This document shows, in pieces, positions 53,251-64,000 of a DNA stretch of 64,000 bases (its first letter is position 1; each line of letters begins with the position of its first letter). The DNA is from Eutreptiella sp. 'Long Island Sound 2002' (Eukaryota > Euglenozoa > Euglenophyceae > Eutreptiales > Eutreptiaceae), in assembly GCA_964036045.1 (NCBI GenBank), contig OZ038385.1, positions 33,611,129 through 33,675,128 on the forward strand, written 5' to 3'. The notes under the pieces are model-generated. The model saw only the letters and a list, made by a program, of their open reading frames with translations. It was not told the origin of the DNA and made no database searches. The position numbers were made by a program, and so were the translations under genes.

Positions 53251-56033
53251 CTCAGTTATCGCAAACCACACGCCCAATGGTACCACACCCAACACCATCC
53301 GCAAGGACACACCAGCACCACCACCAAGCGCGCCCACCCGCCACCACACACAGAGCCACCCGCCGACACCACAACCACCAAGCAGTCCAGCCACAACCAC
53401 CACCACCACCCACCACCAGCCGCCCACAACATCACCAACGACACCCTCCCCCCCGGCAGCACTCGCGACGCCGGCGCCAAGCACACCACCATCCGCCCCG
53501 CACCACACCTGCCACACACCCACACTTCACACCACCCACACCGGAAACCGCCAACACCACCGTCCCACCCCTACCACCTGCAGCACCGTCACCATCGACG
53601 CCGCTAGCGGCACCACCATCACGCCCGACTACACCACGCCGACGACACGCCCAAAAACAGCACCCAACCCCAAACACCCACACCGACACCACCCACGCCG
53701 ACCAGACCCCACAACACCCACGCAACGCACACACCGGCCAGCCTCCACCAGACAACACAAACCACCACACGCACGGCAACAGCGCACCCGACGCCCGCAG
53801 ACCCCCCGCAGCCCGCGCCACGTACACACCAACACGCACACCCGCACCCGGCTACGCCCACCAAGCGCCCGGCGCACCGACCACCACAAGCACAGGCAAC
53901 CGCCCAACACCGGCACCGACTCCGCGGACAGACAGGCAGACAAACCACCCCGTCGGCATCACCAACAGCACCAACGCCCAAGCCACCACCTGCAGCACCA
54001 ACGCCACCATCGCCCGTTGCACCAACGCCAAACCCCCCTCCGGCCCCCCACCACCCGTACCCAACGCGTCACCTACGGCACACACCGGCCTCACCGTCAC
54101 CCAGTGCATCGCCTACGTCACCCTCACCATCGGCACCACCGACGACACCGCCGCCCACAGCACCCCCGGCAACACCCTACGTAGGGACAGTACCAGCGGC
54201 GCCACCAGCCGGCACACCACCTACAGCACCCACATCAACATCGCCACCACCCATAACATCACCCACAGCACCCTCACCATCGACGTCGCCGGCAGCACCC
54301 TCACCGCCGGCACCACCAGTCGCGCCACCACCCACCGCACCACTTACAGCGACCACCGGAGCCGCAGGCCCCCCCAGCGCCCGCCCCGTCACCTATGACG
54401 CCAATAACATCACCAACCCCGTCGCTGCCCGGCGCGTCACCCGAAGCACCCACGTCAACAACACGGACCCGTTCCGACGCCTACAGCACCCCCCCGTAGG
54501 CGTCACCAGCATCACCTCCACCCACTGCATCGCCCACGGTGCCCCAGCCCAACCCACTGCGCCTTCGGCGCACACATACCCGACACCCACACAAACCAAC
54601 CACGCCCACACTGCCCACCACCCCAGCAGCCCACGCCACGAACACACCCACACGCACGCCCACGCCCGGCCACGCCACCCGGACACTAACCAGGAGCCAC
54701 AGCCACCCACCCTGGCGGTCTGGGAACCGGGAGCCGACACCGGCACACACCCACACCCACGTACAGCACCCCAGCCACCCCCCCCCCAAAAAAAAAAAAA
54801 AAACAAAGCCAAACAGGCCAGCGAAAAGAGAGGAGTAAGGGACATGCAGAGGAGGGGGCCACGGGGGGAACAGAGGGCAAACACGCAAGCCCACACACGC
54901 GCGCCCCCCCCCCCAGCCAGCCCAACCCCGCATGTCCCGCACCCTCCCAGGAACCGCAAAGCCCAAGACCACCCCCCAGGCACCACCACTACAGACCACC
55001 AAGAGGAGCCGCCGAGGACGACACACGACACACCGCCGCCAAACACACGGTCGACACCGACACAAGCCCCACCCCCACAACCCGCCGCACCCACCGCTGC
55101 GGCGCCCCAACACACAATGCTGCCCCCATGGATGCGGTACACCCCAAAAACCCCCTTCAGCCGGCCGGCCAGAGGCCACCACGGGACGCACCAAGGGGAC
55201 GCCGCGGAATACCCACCCACAGTGCGGCCCCGACACCCGCTACCCGCCGGCATCCTACCACGGGCCCACCCCACACCCGAGCACATAGCCCCCCTCCCAC
55301 CGTGGAAACGATACACCCCAACCACACACCGCCACACACCACCCGCGGGCACCGCACCGGGGCCACAACACGCCCAAGCAGCCGCGACCCACCGACCCGC
55401 GGACCCCGCAAGCGCAATACCCCACACCAACGGACCCACCCAACGGCGGGCCGGCACCCCCAAGCACCACACGACCACACCCCCCTGGTTGCGACACTCC
55501 AGTCCCGCACACCCCGCCCCAGGGGACCCCAGGCCCTACGCCACACCGACCCCGCACAGGCCACGTACTGAAACACACCAGGAGAACGATCAAGAGACCA
55601 CGCGGGGCTGCCCCACACCACCAGAGGACAAACCACAGGCGACAGCCCAGCCCACCAGACCTGGACACGGTGCCCCCCCCCCCCCAACGGGAAGGCCACC
55701 ACACAGCACAACACCACCATACCGCACCGCACCCCCCTCCCCCACCCGGGGGCACGGGACACCACAACCCACCAACACAGGAACCCCACCCCACCGGCAC
55801 CACCCCTGGAAACCCCGCACACCTCGCGCCAGCTCAACACCCACCACCGGCCACAACCCGAACCGCACACAGGGGCAACACCACCGGCCAGGACAGCCAC
55901 CAGCGGGCAGCCACACACCACAGCCACGCCAAACGGCTCGCCCCCCCCGACGCACGACCCCGCACCGGCCGCCGCACGTGCCCCGAACACCAGCATCACA
56001 CGCCCACCGTGCCATGACGCAACACCCCAGCAC
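53251..56033 (+). other. T-poor leader upstream of the non-LTR element, no gene recognised
   Basis: About 2.8 kb dominated by CAC, ACC and CCA trinucleotides on the plus strand, with very little T and a run of 15 A near 54788. Plus-strand ORFs of 376 and 397 codons exist but are Thr/Pro/His-rich low-complexity translations without a domain. It may be the 5' UTR of the non-LTR element that follows. Confidence 0.45.
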
Positions 56034-59000
56034 GTGAACACGCAAGATGACCCCATGGCCCTGGACATCGACAGCCTGCTGGAACTGGAACTCCAACACA
56101 CGGAGGACACGGAGCATCATATGGACCTCACCCCGCCGGAGCTCGAGCCCACAGCAAGCAGCCCCGCGGACCCCAACCCGCAAAATGCCCCCCCGCGCCC
56201 CCCCCCCCGCGAGAGGGCGCCCTGGACGCACCTGTCCAACGCCCTGCGGCGCCACCACCCCACCCACGAAGCCAGCAACGGGCCCGCCGAGTACCGGGCG
56301 TCACTCGAGCGCGACCTGCCCGACGTCACGGGGCCAGGACTCCACGGGTACACCACCGCCCCCCCCCCTCCAGGCACCCCCACACAAGAATGGGAGGACG
56401 AGTACGCCGTCGACGTCACCGACATGACGGCATACATGGAAAGCGTGGAGGACCCGGAGCAAGACACCGTCCTCAGCCTCCTCGCCTACCACAGCTGGAG
56501 ATGGGGCCACCAGGTCACCCTCCACCGACCGCAGGACGGGCCCCACCAGTGGTCCCCAGAGCAAACGGCGAAGTGGGACATCGTCCTCCAACTCACCCCC
56601 GAGGGCTTCTACACCCTCACGCACAGCGGATTACCCGACGCCGCACCCAATGCACAGGCGCTGCCGCTGGCCCAGCCCCAGGAGGACGACGCAGACGCAC
56701 CCCCACCGGAGGAATGTAATTGGGACCCCCCCACGGCCACCACCGAACGCATGCCGCACCGGCTCACCAAACGTCACCTCCCCCACGACTACCACGCCAC
56801 CAACGACTCACGGGGACGCCGCACACTGCCCCTGCAGTGGGCATCACCCGAAGGCACCTTCACGTGGGGGGAAATCCTCCCCGGCGCCGTGGCGCTCACG
56901 TACCTGTGGCTCCGGGACGCGGAGACGCACGCGCAGCCCCCCGGCACACACCTCCTCCTCACCCTGGAGGGAGAGGCCGCCGTCGAAAACGTCCACACAG
57001 CGGAAGGAGAGGACTACGTGACGGCGAACGCGGACACCGCAGTATGGCTACACGCTCACGAGCACACCACACCCCCCACCGTAGTACCGGGGTCACACCC
57101 CTGGCACGTGGTCATCGTGCGACTACCCACAGGAGCAGACACAGGAAACGCCCAACAGGGATGGGCGGACAGGTGGGCACACGTGTGCGCCTCCCTGCAC
57201 GAAGGGCTGCACAGACCCTCCCTCACCAGTCACACCCTCGAACCGGCCCCCACCACGGCCGAATCACACACCGGGGCGGCCCCCCCCACCGGAGTCTGGG
57301 CCTACACGCGCACCCTCCACCGCGAGGCAGCGGAAGCCCTCAAGACCGCCATCTCCAACCACCAAGGCCTCGTGCACACCCCCCACGATAACACACAAAA
57401 GGGCTACACCCTATGGTGGCACCACCCCGCACCAGAAGGGGGCCTGCAGCCACCGGCAGACCAGCCTGGCATCGGCCCAGACCTCACGGCGATCGCCCGC
57501 GCCGTCGCCGCCATGGCCCAGCAAGTTGGGGCGCCACCCCAATGGGCACCGTCCATCATCAAGGAAACGGCGGCACGCCACAACCCAGCTTTCGCACACT
57601 TCCGGGGACGCCCCATTCATCCCACCCTACCGGACCTCGACCTCCCCGCCCACGATGCGTGGGCAGTCCACATCCTCGTGCCCCACGACACCGCCCCCAA
57701 AACAGGGGACGCGACGGCACGCATCACCAAACAACTCCCCAATACCGCGCTCCACTACGACATACCAACGCCCAACGTCATCGTCACCCACAACACGGGT
57801 CGCGACCACTACTACCTCCAGGCCACGCATGAGCGCTCCCCCATCACCGTATACACCTTCACCACCTACCCTGGCCTCCAGCCACCGCAACACCACCCAC
57901 GCCCGGCATGGAAGCACCCCCTACACGTCGCCCCGACCCCACGCAAAAGGCCCACCCACCACGCGCCCCCCCCCGCCGACAGCACCGCCCTCCACACCGC
58001 CCGCAGACGGGCCGCAGCACAACACCAAAGCCACCTGCTCCCACGCATTAACGCCGGGCCCGGCACCATCACCGAGGCCACCCACAAAAGCACCTTGAAC
58101 CTACTGGCTCGCAAACTACGCCCCAAAATGGCACTGGAGGACACGCTCTGGATATACTATGGCGAAGGCCGCACGGCACGGGTGGCGGACCTCCGCAACA
58201 TCATCCCCCGCCACATCCAGCGAGCGGTAGGGCCCTTCACCGTGTACGCGGTACCGCACCCCATAACAGCCCCATGCACCCACTGCAACCCTCGGTGCGC
58301 GCTACCATGCGCAGGCGCTCTGCAGCAACCCCTGCCCACCCCTACCTACAGGGGGGGCATATTCCTCGGCACGGTGCCCGGAGACCCACACCCCTACCTC
58401 CTGCCCGCGGCGGACCGCCACCACGCCATACCACTACACCTTGTCGAGCACCTGGCGGTGGGACCATCCCCCTTCCAGAAGCGCCCCCCCCACACCCCAT
58501 CCGACGGACGCCCGCCAGATGAGCCGACACACGCCACACCTGGACCCAAACGCGCCATCGCACTCCTCACCCTAAAGGCAGAAGCCGCCATCCCCCGAGA
58601 CCTGGAGGGGGAAAACCACCTCATGGTGGAAGGGCTGACGGAACACGTCCTGATCGCAGCCATGTACGCCACGGCGTCCGCATCTCGCCTCTGGGAGGAC
58701 CGCCCCTCCCCACCTCTAGCCCAAGCAGCGCAGGACGCCCCCGACACGGGCCCCACCGCCGAGGACATCCACCAAATCCTCAACATGCGAGCACCCCCGA
58801 AGACCCACCCTGCGGTCCGCCCCATCCAGCTCGTCAGCTGGGACGCCATGGACGACCCCCCGGCCACCACGGAGGTCCACATCCTCAAACACCGGGACAC
58901 CTGGTGGACGGTGGAATGGGACGACCACGGCAAGGTCAGACGGGCAACGGCACACGCCCCCGACGGCGAGGTCCCGCCCCCACCACGCGGAGGAGACCGC

Positions 59001-59888
59001 TTGCGACTCGCCGCACGCATCCCCCACGCCCCAGAGGCAGCCTGGGAAGCGCTGCACTACGCCCTCTACTGGGCGCAGGGGGCGCCAGAAGGCCCCCTAC
59101 CCCCGGAACGCACCCCAGCGTGGACACGCCACGCCACCCGCTACACGGCCCACATGCGCCGCCACGGGGCAGGCACCGGGCACCGGCTCCTCACCTGGCC
59201 CACGGACCCGCCCGACGCCCTGCAGGAGGCCGAGGAAGTGCTTGGCCTCATGACCAAGCAAGTGTTCCAACTGGCGGACCCCGTCCCCACGTCCAAGCCC
59301 GACGTCCCAGCCGCACGCGAACACCCCGTGTTTGCACCGGGCCACGCACCCGTACAGCGGCCCCAGGGCGCACCTCCCCAACGGGGACAACCCGCTGCCC
59401 GACGCCGCCAAGGTGCGCAAAAGCGCAAGGCCTCCACACAGGCCAAACCCGCGCCAAAGCCAAGGGCCAAGCCGAAGAGCTGGACCAAAGAGGAAGCCGC
59501 TGCCCTGTATCCCGAATACGCCATCAACACCCGGGTGCAGCTGCCCTTCGAGTACCCCACGGCCGCGGGCCCCTCCAAGTGGATATGGGCCGCAGGGGAG
59601 GTCAAGCACCGGTACCGCGTCACCGGGGACCACCAGGGGTTCAAGATCAACGTCAAGTGGGACCCGGCCACCCCCAACGACAAGAAGCTGGGGCGCACCA
59701 TCGAACTCTGGCGAGACCAAGCCGGTCGTGAGATGGTCCCCATGCAGCTGTGCACCCCCGACACGGAGCACCTCACCGGCACCGAGTACACGGGCGAAGT
59801 CCACAATGCATGGGCCCTACCCCAACCCCAGAAGCGGAACCGCAGGGCACCCACAGCTCAGGGCGTCATCGACCTCCTCAACGCCTGA
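56034..59888 (+). CDS. ORF1 of a non-LTR retrotransposon (1284 residues)
   Basis: Long open frame from ATG 56034 (MNTQDDPMALDIDSLLELEL) to TGA 59886. The N-terminus is acidic and Pro-rich. The middle contains folded-looking stretches (WRWGHQVTLHRPQDGPHQWS, LPGAVALTYLWLRDAETH, HHYNxGRDHYY-like segments) and a Cys cluster CTHCNPRCALPC near residue 745 that could bind zinc. Near residue 1140 a basic Ala/Lys/Pro tail is followed by a compact C-terminal module (SKWIWAAGEVKHRYRV, FKINVKWDP) that looks like a small beta-barrel. I know no family for it. The frame downstream of the stop encodes the endonuclease/RT, so it is the ORF1 of that element. Codons end mostly in C, like ORF2. Confidence 0.8.
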   Translation: MNTQDDPMALDIDSLLELELQHTEDTEHHMDLTPPELEPTASSPADPNPQNAPPRPPPRERAPWTHLSNALRRHHPTHEASNGPAEYRASLERDLPDVTGPGLHGYTTAPPPPGTPTQEWEDEYAVDVTDMTAYMESVEDPEQDTVLSLLAYHSWRWGHQVTLHRPQDGPHQWSPEQTAKWDIVLQLTPEGFYTLTHSGLPDAAPNAQALPLAQPQEDDADAPPPEECNWDPPTATTERMPHRLTKRHLPHDYHATNDSRGRRTLPLQWASPEGTFTWGEILPGAVALTYLWLRDAETHAQPPGTHLLLTLEGEAAVENVHTAEGEDYVTANADTAVWLHAHEHTTPPTVVPGSHPWHVVIVRLPTGADTGNAQQGWADRWAHVCASLHEGLHRPSLTSHTLEPAPTTAESHTGAAPPTGVWAYTRTLHREAAEALKTAISNHQGLVHTPHDNTQKGYTLWWHHPAPEGGLQPPADQPGIGPDLTAIARAVAAMAQQVGAPPQWAPSIIKETAARHNPAFAHFRGRPIHPTLPDLDLPAHDAWAVHILVPHDTAPKTGDATARITKQLPNTALHYDIPTPNVIVTHNTGRDHYYLQATHERSPITVYTFTTYPGLQPPQHHPRPAWKHPLHVAPTPRKRPTHHAPPPADSTALHTARRRAAAQHQSHLLPRINAGPGTITEATHKSTLNLLARKLRPKMALEDTLWIYYGEGRTARVADLRNIIPRHIQRAVGPFTVYAVPHPITAPCTHCNPRCALPCAGALQQPLPTPTYRGGIFLGTVPGDPHPYLLPAADRHHAIPLHLVEHLAVGPSPFQKRPPHTPSDGRPPDEPTHATPGPKRAIALLTLKAEAAIPRDLEGENHLMVEGLTEHVLIAAMYATASASRLWEDRPSPPLAQAAQDAPDTGPTAEDIHQILNMRAPPKTHPAVRPIQLVSWDAMDDPPATTEVHILKHRDTWWTVEWDDHGKVRRATAHAPDGEVPPPPRGGDRLRLAARIPHAPEAAWEALHYALYWAQGAPEGPLPPERTPAWTRHATRYTAHMRRHGAGTGHRLLTWPTDPPDALQEAEEVLGLMTKQVFQLADPVPTSKPDVPAAREHPVFAPGHAPVQRPQGAPPQRGQPAARRRQGAQKRKASTQAKPAPKPRAKPKSWTKEEAAALYPEYAINTRVQLPFEYPTAAGPSKWIWAAGEVKHRYRVTGDHQGFKINVKWDPATPNDKKLGRTIELWRDQAGREMVPMQLCTPDTEHLTGTEYTGEVHNAWALPQPQKRNRRAPTAQGVIDLLNA

Positions 59889-59891
59889 CGG
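59886..59891 (+). promoter_or_regulatory. TGA CGG between ORF1 and ORF2 (candidate readthrough stop)
   Basis: ORF1 ends at TGA followed by CGG, and the same frame stays open to the window end, encoding ORF2. No ATG occurs in the ORF2 frame until 60030, inside what looks like its endonuclease part. UGA-CGG is a known leaky-stop context. The same hexanucleotide is at the Gag/Pol junction of element B. Confidence 0.6.
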
Positions 59892-62800
59892 GGCCAGGGC
59901 CGGACACGGCCCGCCCCCCCAACTACCGGTCCCCAGAAACCGGCGCCTGCGGAAGCCCACGCCCGCATCAACATCCTCAACGAGCCCGCGGTCACCTACG
60001 ACCCCACCAAGGCCGCCACACTGCAAGCCATGCCCGGGCCGCACCCCCAAGGCGCAGACCTCCTGGGGTTCCTGGAGCAAGCCCTCCGCAAAGCGGACCA
60101 ACCCGAACCAGCACCAATCCTGGACCCAGAGGGGAACAAATATCACGCCCACTGGGAACGGGGGGTACCCCTCTACCACAAGACATCGGTCACGGTACAT
60201 GCCCACCCCGACCTCGGAGTGGATGGTCGCCTCGGGGCGTACGAGTGCGTGGGGCCCGGATGGCAGCTAAACGCGCTGCTCACGCACGTCCCGTTCGGGG
60301 AGGAGACCAAGGACTTCCTGGACACCCTGAGCCTGGCGTACCGCCGACTCTCCCTCCTGGCACCCACCATCATCATAGGCGACCTAAACGCCGCTCCCAC
60401 CGACGACGACCGCACCGGCCCACCCACAGCCACCGACATAGCTGTCCGGGACGCCATGCACCAGCTGGGCCTCACCGACCTCACGGCAGGGCTCACTGGC
60501 ACACCCTCCCATTACCCCCACCAAGCCGGCACCCACCCATCCCGCATCGACACGTGCTACGGGGACCCAACCACGGTGCGCGTCCACGAAGCAGCCTACG
60601 GGGACCTCCCGCCCACAGGCACGGGCCACCGGCCCCTCTACATCGACCTCATCATCCCCGACCTACCCCCACCCGCAGCCACCCTGCCAGACGACACCCT
60701 CCCACCCACACTGCAGTTCCCGGCCGAGGACGACCACGGCGCCTGGCACAGGTATAACAGGGCCCTGCACGCCATCCTACGCCGCCCGGGTGCACCGACA
60801 CTCACCACCGCCATGCGCCGGGCAGCACAAGCATGCGGCATGGAGCGTGACACCAACCACACGGGAGCACCACCGGACCTCACCCTCCAGCAACTCGTCC
60901 ACGACATCTGGACCACGAAAGGGGAACTCGCCACCCTGCTACGCCCCAGCACACCGGAGGCACGAGACCGGGACGCCCACCTCCGTGCGCTCCTCACCAC
61001 CCGCCGCCACCAACTCCAGGAATGGCACGCCCACCGCATAGCGGCAGCAGCCCAGGAACGCGAAAGATACGGCAGAAACGAAACGCCGTACAAGTCCCTA
61101 CGGTACGTCAGCCGCATCCTGGAGGACACGGGGCGCCGTACCATCCACGCGGTCCGCACCCCCGAAGGAGGCCTCACCAATGACCCCGACGCCGTCCTCC
61201 AGACAGTCCTGGACAGCTTCCAGGCGCAACACGGGGACGCCCTCCCCGAGCTCGACCCCCAAACCAGAAACACCATCCGCGAGCATGTGCCCAGGGTCTT
61301 CAACCGGGAACAGCGGCGCGCCATCGAACACGACCCCTTCAGCATCTCAGAACTGCAGCGCGCCCTGGACCGCCTGAAGAAGGGGGTCGTGCCCGGCGTC
61401 GACGGTTTGCCGGCCGAAGCATACCAACGTCTCACCCTGCCCATCAAACGCCGCCTGGCAGCCCGCCTGTGGGACATCGTCACGGGCGCCACGCCCATCC
61501 CCCCTGAGTGGGCCAACCTGGTCCACCCCCTCTACAAAAAGGGGGACTGGGCGCAGCCGGGGAACTGGCGGCCCATAGTATGCGCCACCACCGAGGTCAA
61601 GCTGGTGTGGACGCTCATCCTAGGCCGCATCGCGCCAGCGGTCTTCGCCCACGTGCCCGCCAGCATGTGGGGGGCCATGGCCGGCAGGTCCCCCCACGAG
61701 GCCATCTTCCTCCAGGACACCGCACTGGACATGAACCCCTACGAGATGATCATCGCCTCCCTCGATGTCCAAGGCGCGTTCCCCCACGCCCCACACCGGC
61801 TCCTCACGGAGGTATGGGATGCCATGGGCCTCCCATTCCTATCCTTCATGACCGGGTACATCCAAACCCGACTCTACGCCGTCATCACGGCCGCGGGCCT
61901 CACCCCCTGGACCGGCACAGACAGCGGGGTCCCCCAGGGAGGCGCCGAAGGCCCCTTCCTCTACCTCCTCGTCACCCTGCCACTGGCATTCGAGCTAGCA
62001 CGGGTATACCCGGGGTACGCCCCATACCCGCTACGGTCCCCCCTCATCAACTTCGCAGATGACAACCTCCTCACTACGGCCACCCGCCACCGCGACCCTG
62101 AGAACGCAGGGCTACCAACGACCACCGAACAAGCGTCCGCCATTCTCCAACTCACCACAACCTACCTGGACGCCCACCAGCTCCTAGTGCACCCCCGCAA
62201 ATCGGTCGGGCTGGCCGACGCCAAGACCCCCACCCCCCACATCCGGAAAGGCAAACCCCTGCACCTGGAAGACACCACAGTCCACCTGGGAGTCACACAG
62301 GCCACGCAGCACCACCACATCACACTCCCAAGCAAGCTAGAAGAGCGCCTCGCCCGGCTAACCCAAATTGCCAGGGGGGACCTCCTGTCTACGCAGGGCC
62401 TGGCGTACTTCATGGAAGCAGTGCTCAACGCGGCCATCGGGTACCAAGCCCTGCACCTCCCGCGCCCCCAAGACGCACTACGCCACGCTCGACAACAAGT
62501 GACGAAGGCATGGGCGCAACACGGAGGCTGGCCCACGTCTTTCCCCAAGGAGGCCATGATGGCCCACTGGCGCTACTACGGAGACAATACGGGCGCCCTG
62601 GTCGACATGGCCTATGTCAAACACGCAGCACACCTCCTACACAGGGTAACACACAACCACCAACCAGAAGTTCGCGAGGCGGCGGCCATACGCATAAAAG
62701 AAGCGCAAATGGCCCGCAACACCTGCCCCCGGTGGATACTGGCACAACACGGCGTCTCCACCCCCGTGGGCACTGGCATCTGGGCCCAGCTACAACTCCT

Positions 62801-64000
62801 CCTACCGCACCACACGCACGCCATCCTGACAAACCACCACTGCGACCAACAGGGGCCACTCGTGGCCACACACACCGACATCCACCGACACCCGGCAGGC
62901 GAGGTGGACACCCTGCGCCTCGTAGGGGCCACCATCACCATAGTGTATATCACCCCAACACAGATGCAGATCATGGCCCAATGCGACGCCCACCACGCCC
63001 CGTTCCTTTCCTACCCACAATGGCCGGCACGCCACGTCTTCCAAGCGTACCTCCGCGCATGTGCTACGAAGGCAGGGCGCGACATGCCGGGGCCCAAGGA
63101 CATCGACGGGGCGTACACAGCCTTCCAGCGCCAGCACCCCCGGCCCCGCCTGAGCGAACACGAGACCCCCAACGACGGCGGCACGACGCAGGGGGAGCCC
63201 AACCCGTCAGCCGAAGGCTGGACACCACCCACCATCCTGCTGCTAGCACCAAACGGCCACAAACATGTAACCCGCACCGTCCAGCGACACCATGCCCCCT
63301 GGTCCATCCCCAAACACAATGCACCGGAGACCGATGTACCACCAGTCAGACACAGTGACCAGGGCATACCACGCACGTGCTGGCACTGCGGCCCGGCAGC
63401 CCTCGACACGCCGTGGCCCCTGCTGCACCTCATCTCCACCCACTACCACACCCCCACCGCCGCCGCCACCGCCGACCAGCAGGCATGGCTCTCCCCCTGG
63501 TTTCACACGGTACCCCCGGACCACCCGGCGCACGTAGCCTGGACCCGAACACCCACGGCGACATGGACGTTCACCAACGAGCAGGCAGACCCGGACAGCG
63601 TAGCCATGGAGTACGACCGCTGCGACCCACACCGCGCAGGACCTCAGGAGGCACCCATGCGCCCCCTACAGCACAAATGCCCCACCCTCCGCGGCGACAA
63701 AGACGACACGGAGCGGCGACAGACCATCACGTGCCAGAAATTCCACCCCAATACGGGATACCTCTTCCACCTGATGTACGCGTATATCACCCAGGGACGC
63801 CCAGACAGGGGCCTCCTCCGCCTCACCCCACGAGCCCAGGCCATCATCACCCAGGGAATAGGCGTCTATGCAGCGCCACTACTGCAACCCACGCAAATCA
63901 CCGCCAGAACCACCCAGGGGAACCCCATCTACGTCTATCACCCCACAGCAATCGCCCGCCTACCCATACCCAGCGACACCGACATCATCCTCTTCACTGA
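59889..64000 (+). CDS. ORF2 of the non-LTR retrotransposon: endonuclease and reverse transcriptase (3' end outside window)
   Basis: At least 1370 codons open to the window edge, in the same frame as ORF1. The first part begins near ARINILNEPAVTYDP and has an APE-type endonuclease layout: GRLGAYECVGPGWQLNALLT, IIIGDLNAAP, SRIDTCYG and GHRPLYIDL; the N-terminal Glu motif is not clear. RT near 61350-62110: LKKGVVPGVDGLPAEAY, NWRPIVCATTEVKLVW, SLDVQGAFPHAPHRLL, GVPQGGAEGPFLYLL and the active site INFADDNLL. After the RT come long His- and Thr-rich regions, with a candidate zinc motif around 63385 (CWHC). The protein would nick target DNA and copy the element RNA. Overlapping ORFs in other frames and on the minus strand are shadows. 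Confidence 0.85.

Larger units (their letters stand above)
53251..64000 (+). mobile_element. Non-LTR retrotransposon, right end outside window
   Basis: Leader (53251-56033), ORF1 and ORF2 in one frame separated by TGA CGG. It is unrelated in sequence to the LINE at 32298-40423: different ORF1, a FADD rather than YVDD active site, and no overlap of ORFs. The 5' border is uncertain; the 63-bp repeats just upstream may belong to it. The 3' end is not in the window. Confidence 0.7.

Noticed and set aside
59750-60757. Overlapping plus-strand ORFs of 312 and 335 codons at the ORF1/ORF2 junction
   Set aside because: They are Pro/Arg/Ser-rich out-of-frame readings; the third frame carries endonuclease and RT motifs.

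Overview
The window is eukaryotic nuclear DNA, probably from a flagellated, repeat-rich alga or protist. The evidence is canonical GT-AG introns, long satellite arrays, a Ty3-type retroelement with a chromodomain, two non-LTR elements, and a spliced minus-strand gene whose exons read as the coiled-coil half of SPAG16/PF20, a protein of the ciliary central apparatus. I cannot name the species. Apart from that gene, the coding capacity I recognise belongs to mobile elements.

Layout. 1-8258: a 31-bp C/T-rich minisatellite (about 266 copies, entering from the left). 8259-12790: T-poor satellites with long G runs (units of about 445, 37 and 377 bp). 12791-13281: unique spacer. 13282-16894: a second array of the same 31-bp unit. 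16895-25082: mostly low-copy sequence with four SPAG16/PF20-like exons (minus strand, 22667 down to 17888), small repeats and two strong hairpins. 25083-27321: primer-binding site and gag of retroelement A. 28105-48802: retroelement B, a chromovirus-like Ty3 element. 49205-53250: 84-bp and 63-bp tandem repeats. 53250-64000: T-poor leader, then a non-LTR element with a 1284-residue ORF1 and an EN-RT ORF2 that runs off the window.

The central structure is three elements nested in each other. Retroelement B is split at its Gag/Pol junction by a DNA transposon (30668-43556; 35-bp inverted termini, probable AT target duplication). That transposon is split by a full-length LINE (32298-40423; target duplication of 14-16 bp). 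If the insert is ignored, Gag and Pol of element B are in one frame, separated only by TGA CGG. The unrelated non-LTR element at the right has the same TGA CGG between its two in-frame ORFs. UGA-CGG is a known leaky-stop context, so two unrelated retroelements here may make their polymerase by stop-codon readthrough.

The DNA transposon carries a broken DDE-like transposase and a second, intact spliced gene. All three of its introns contain clusters of the TTCGAACGAA motif that also lies at its ends. This looks like an introner-like link between transposon termini and intron sequence, and is the most novel signal here.

The very long plus-strand ORFs in the 31-bp arrays and the long minus-strand ORFs in the 63-bp and G-run satellites are open only because of repeat periodicity and composition. 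I do not treat them as genes.
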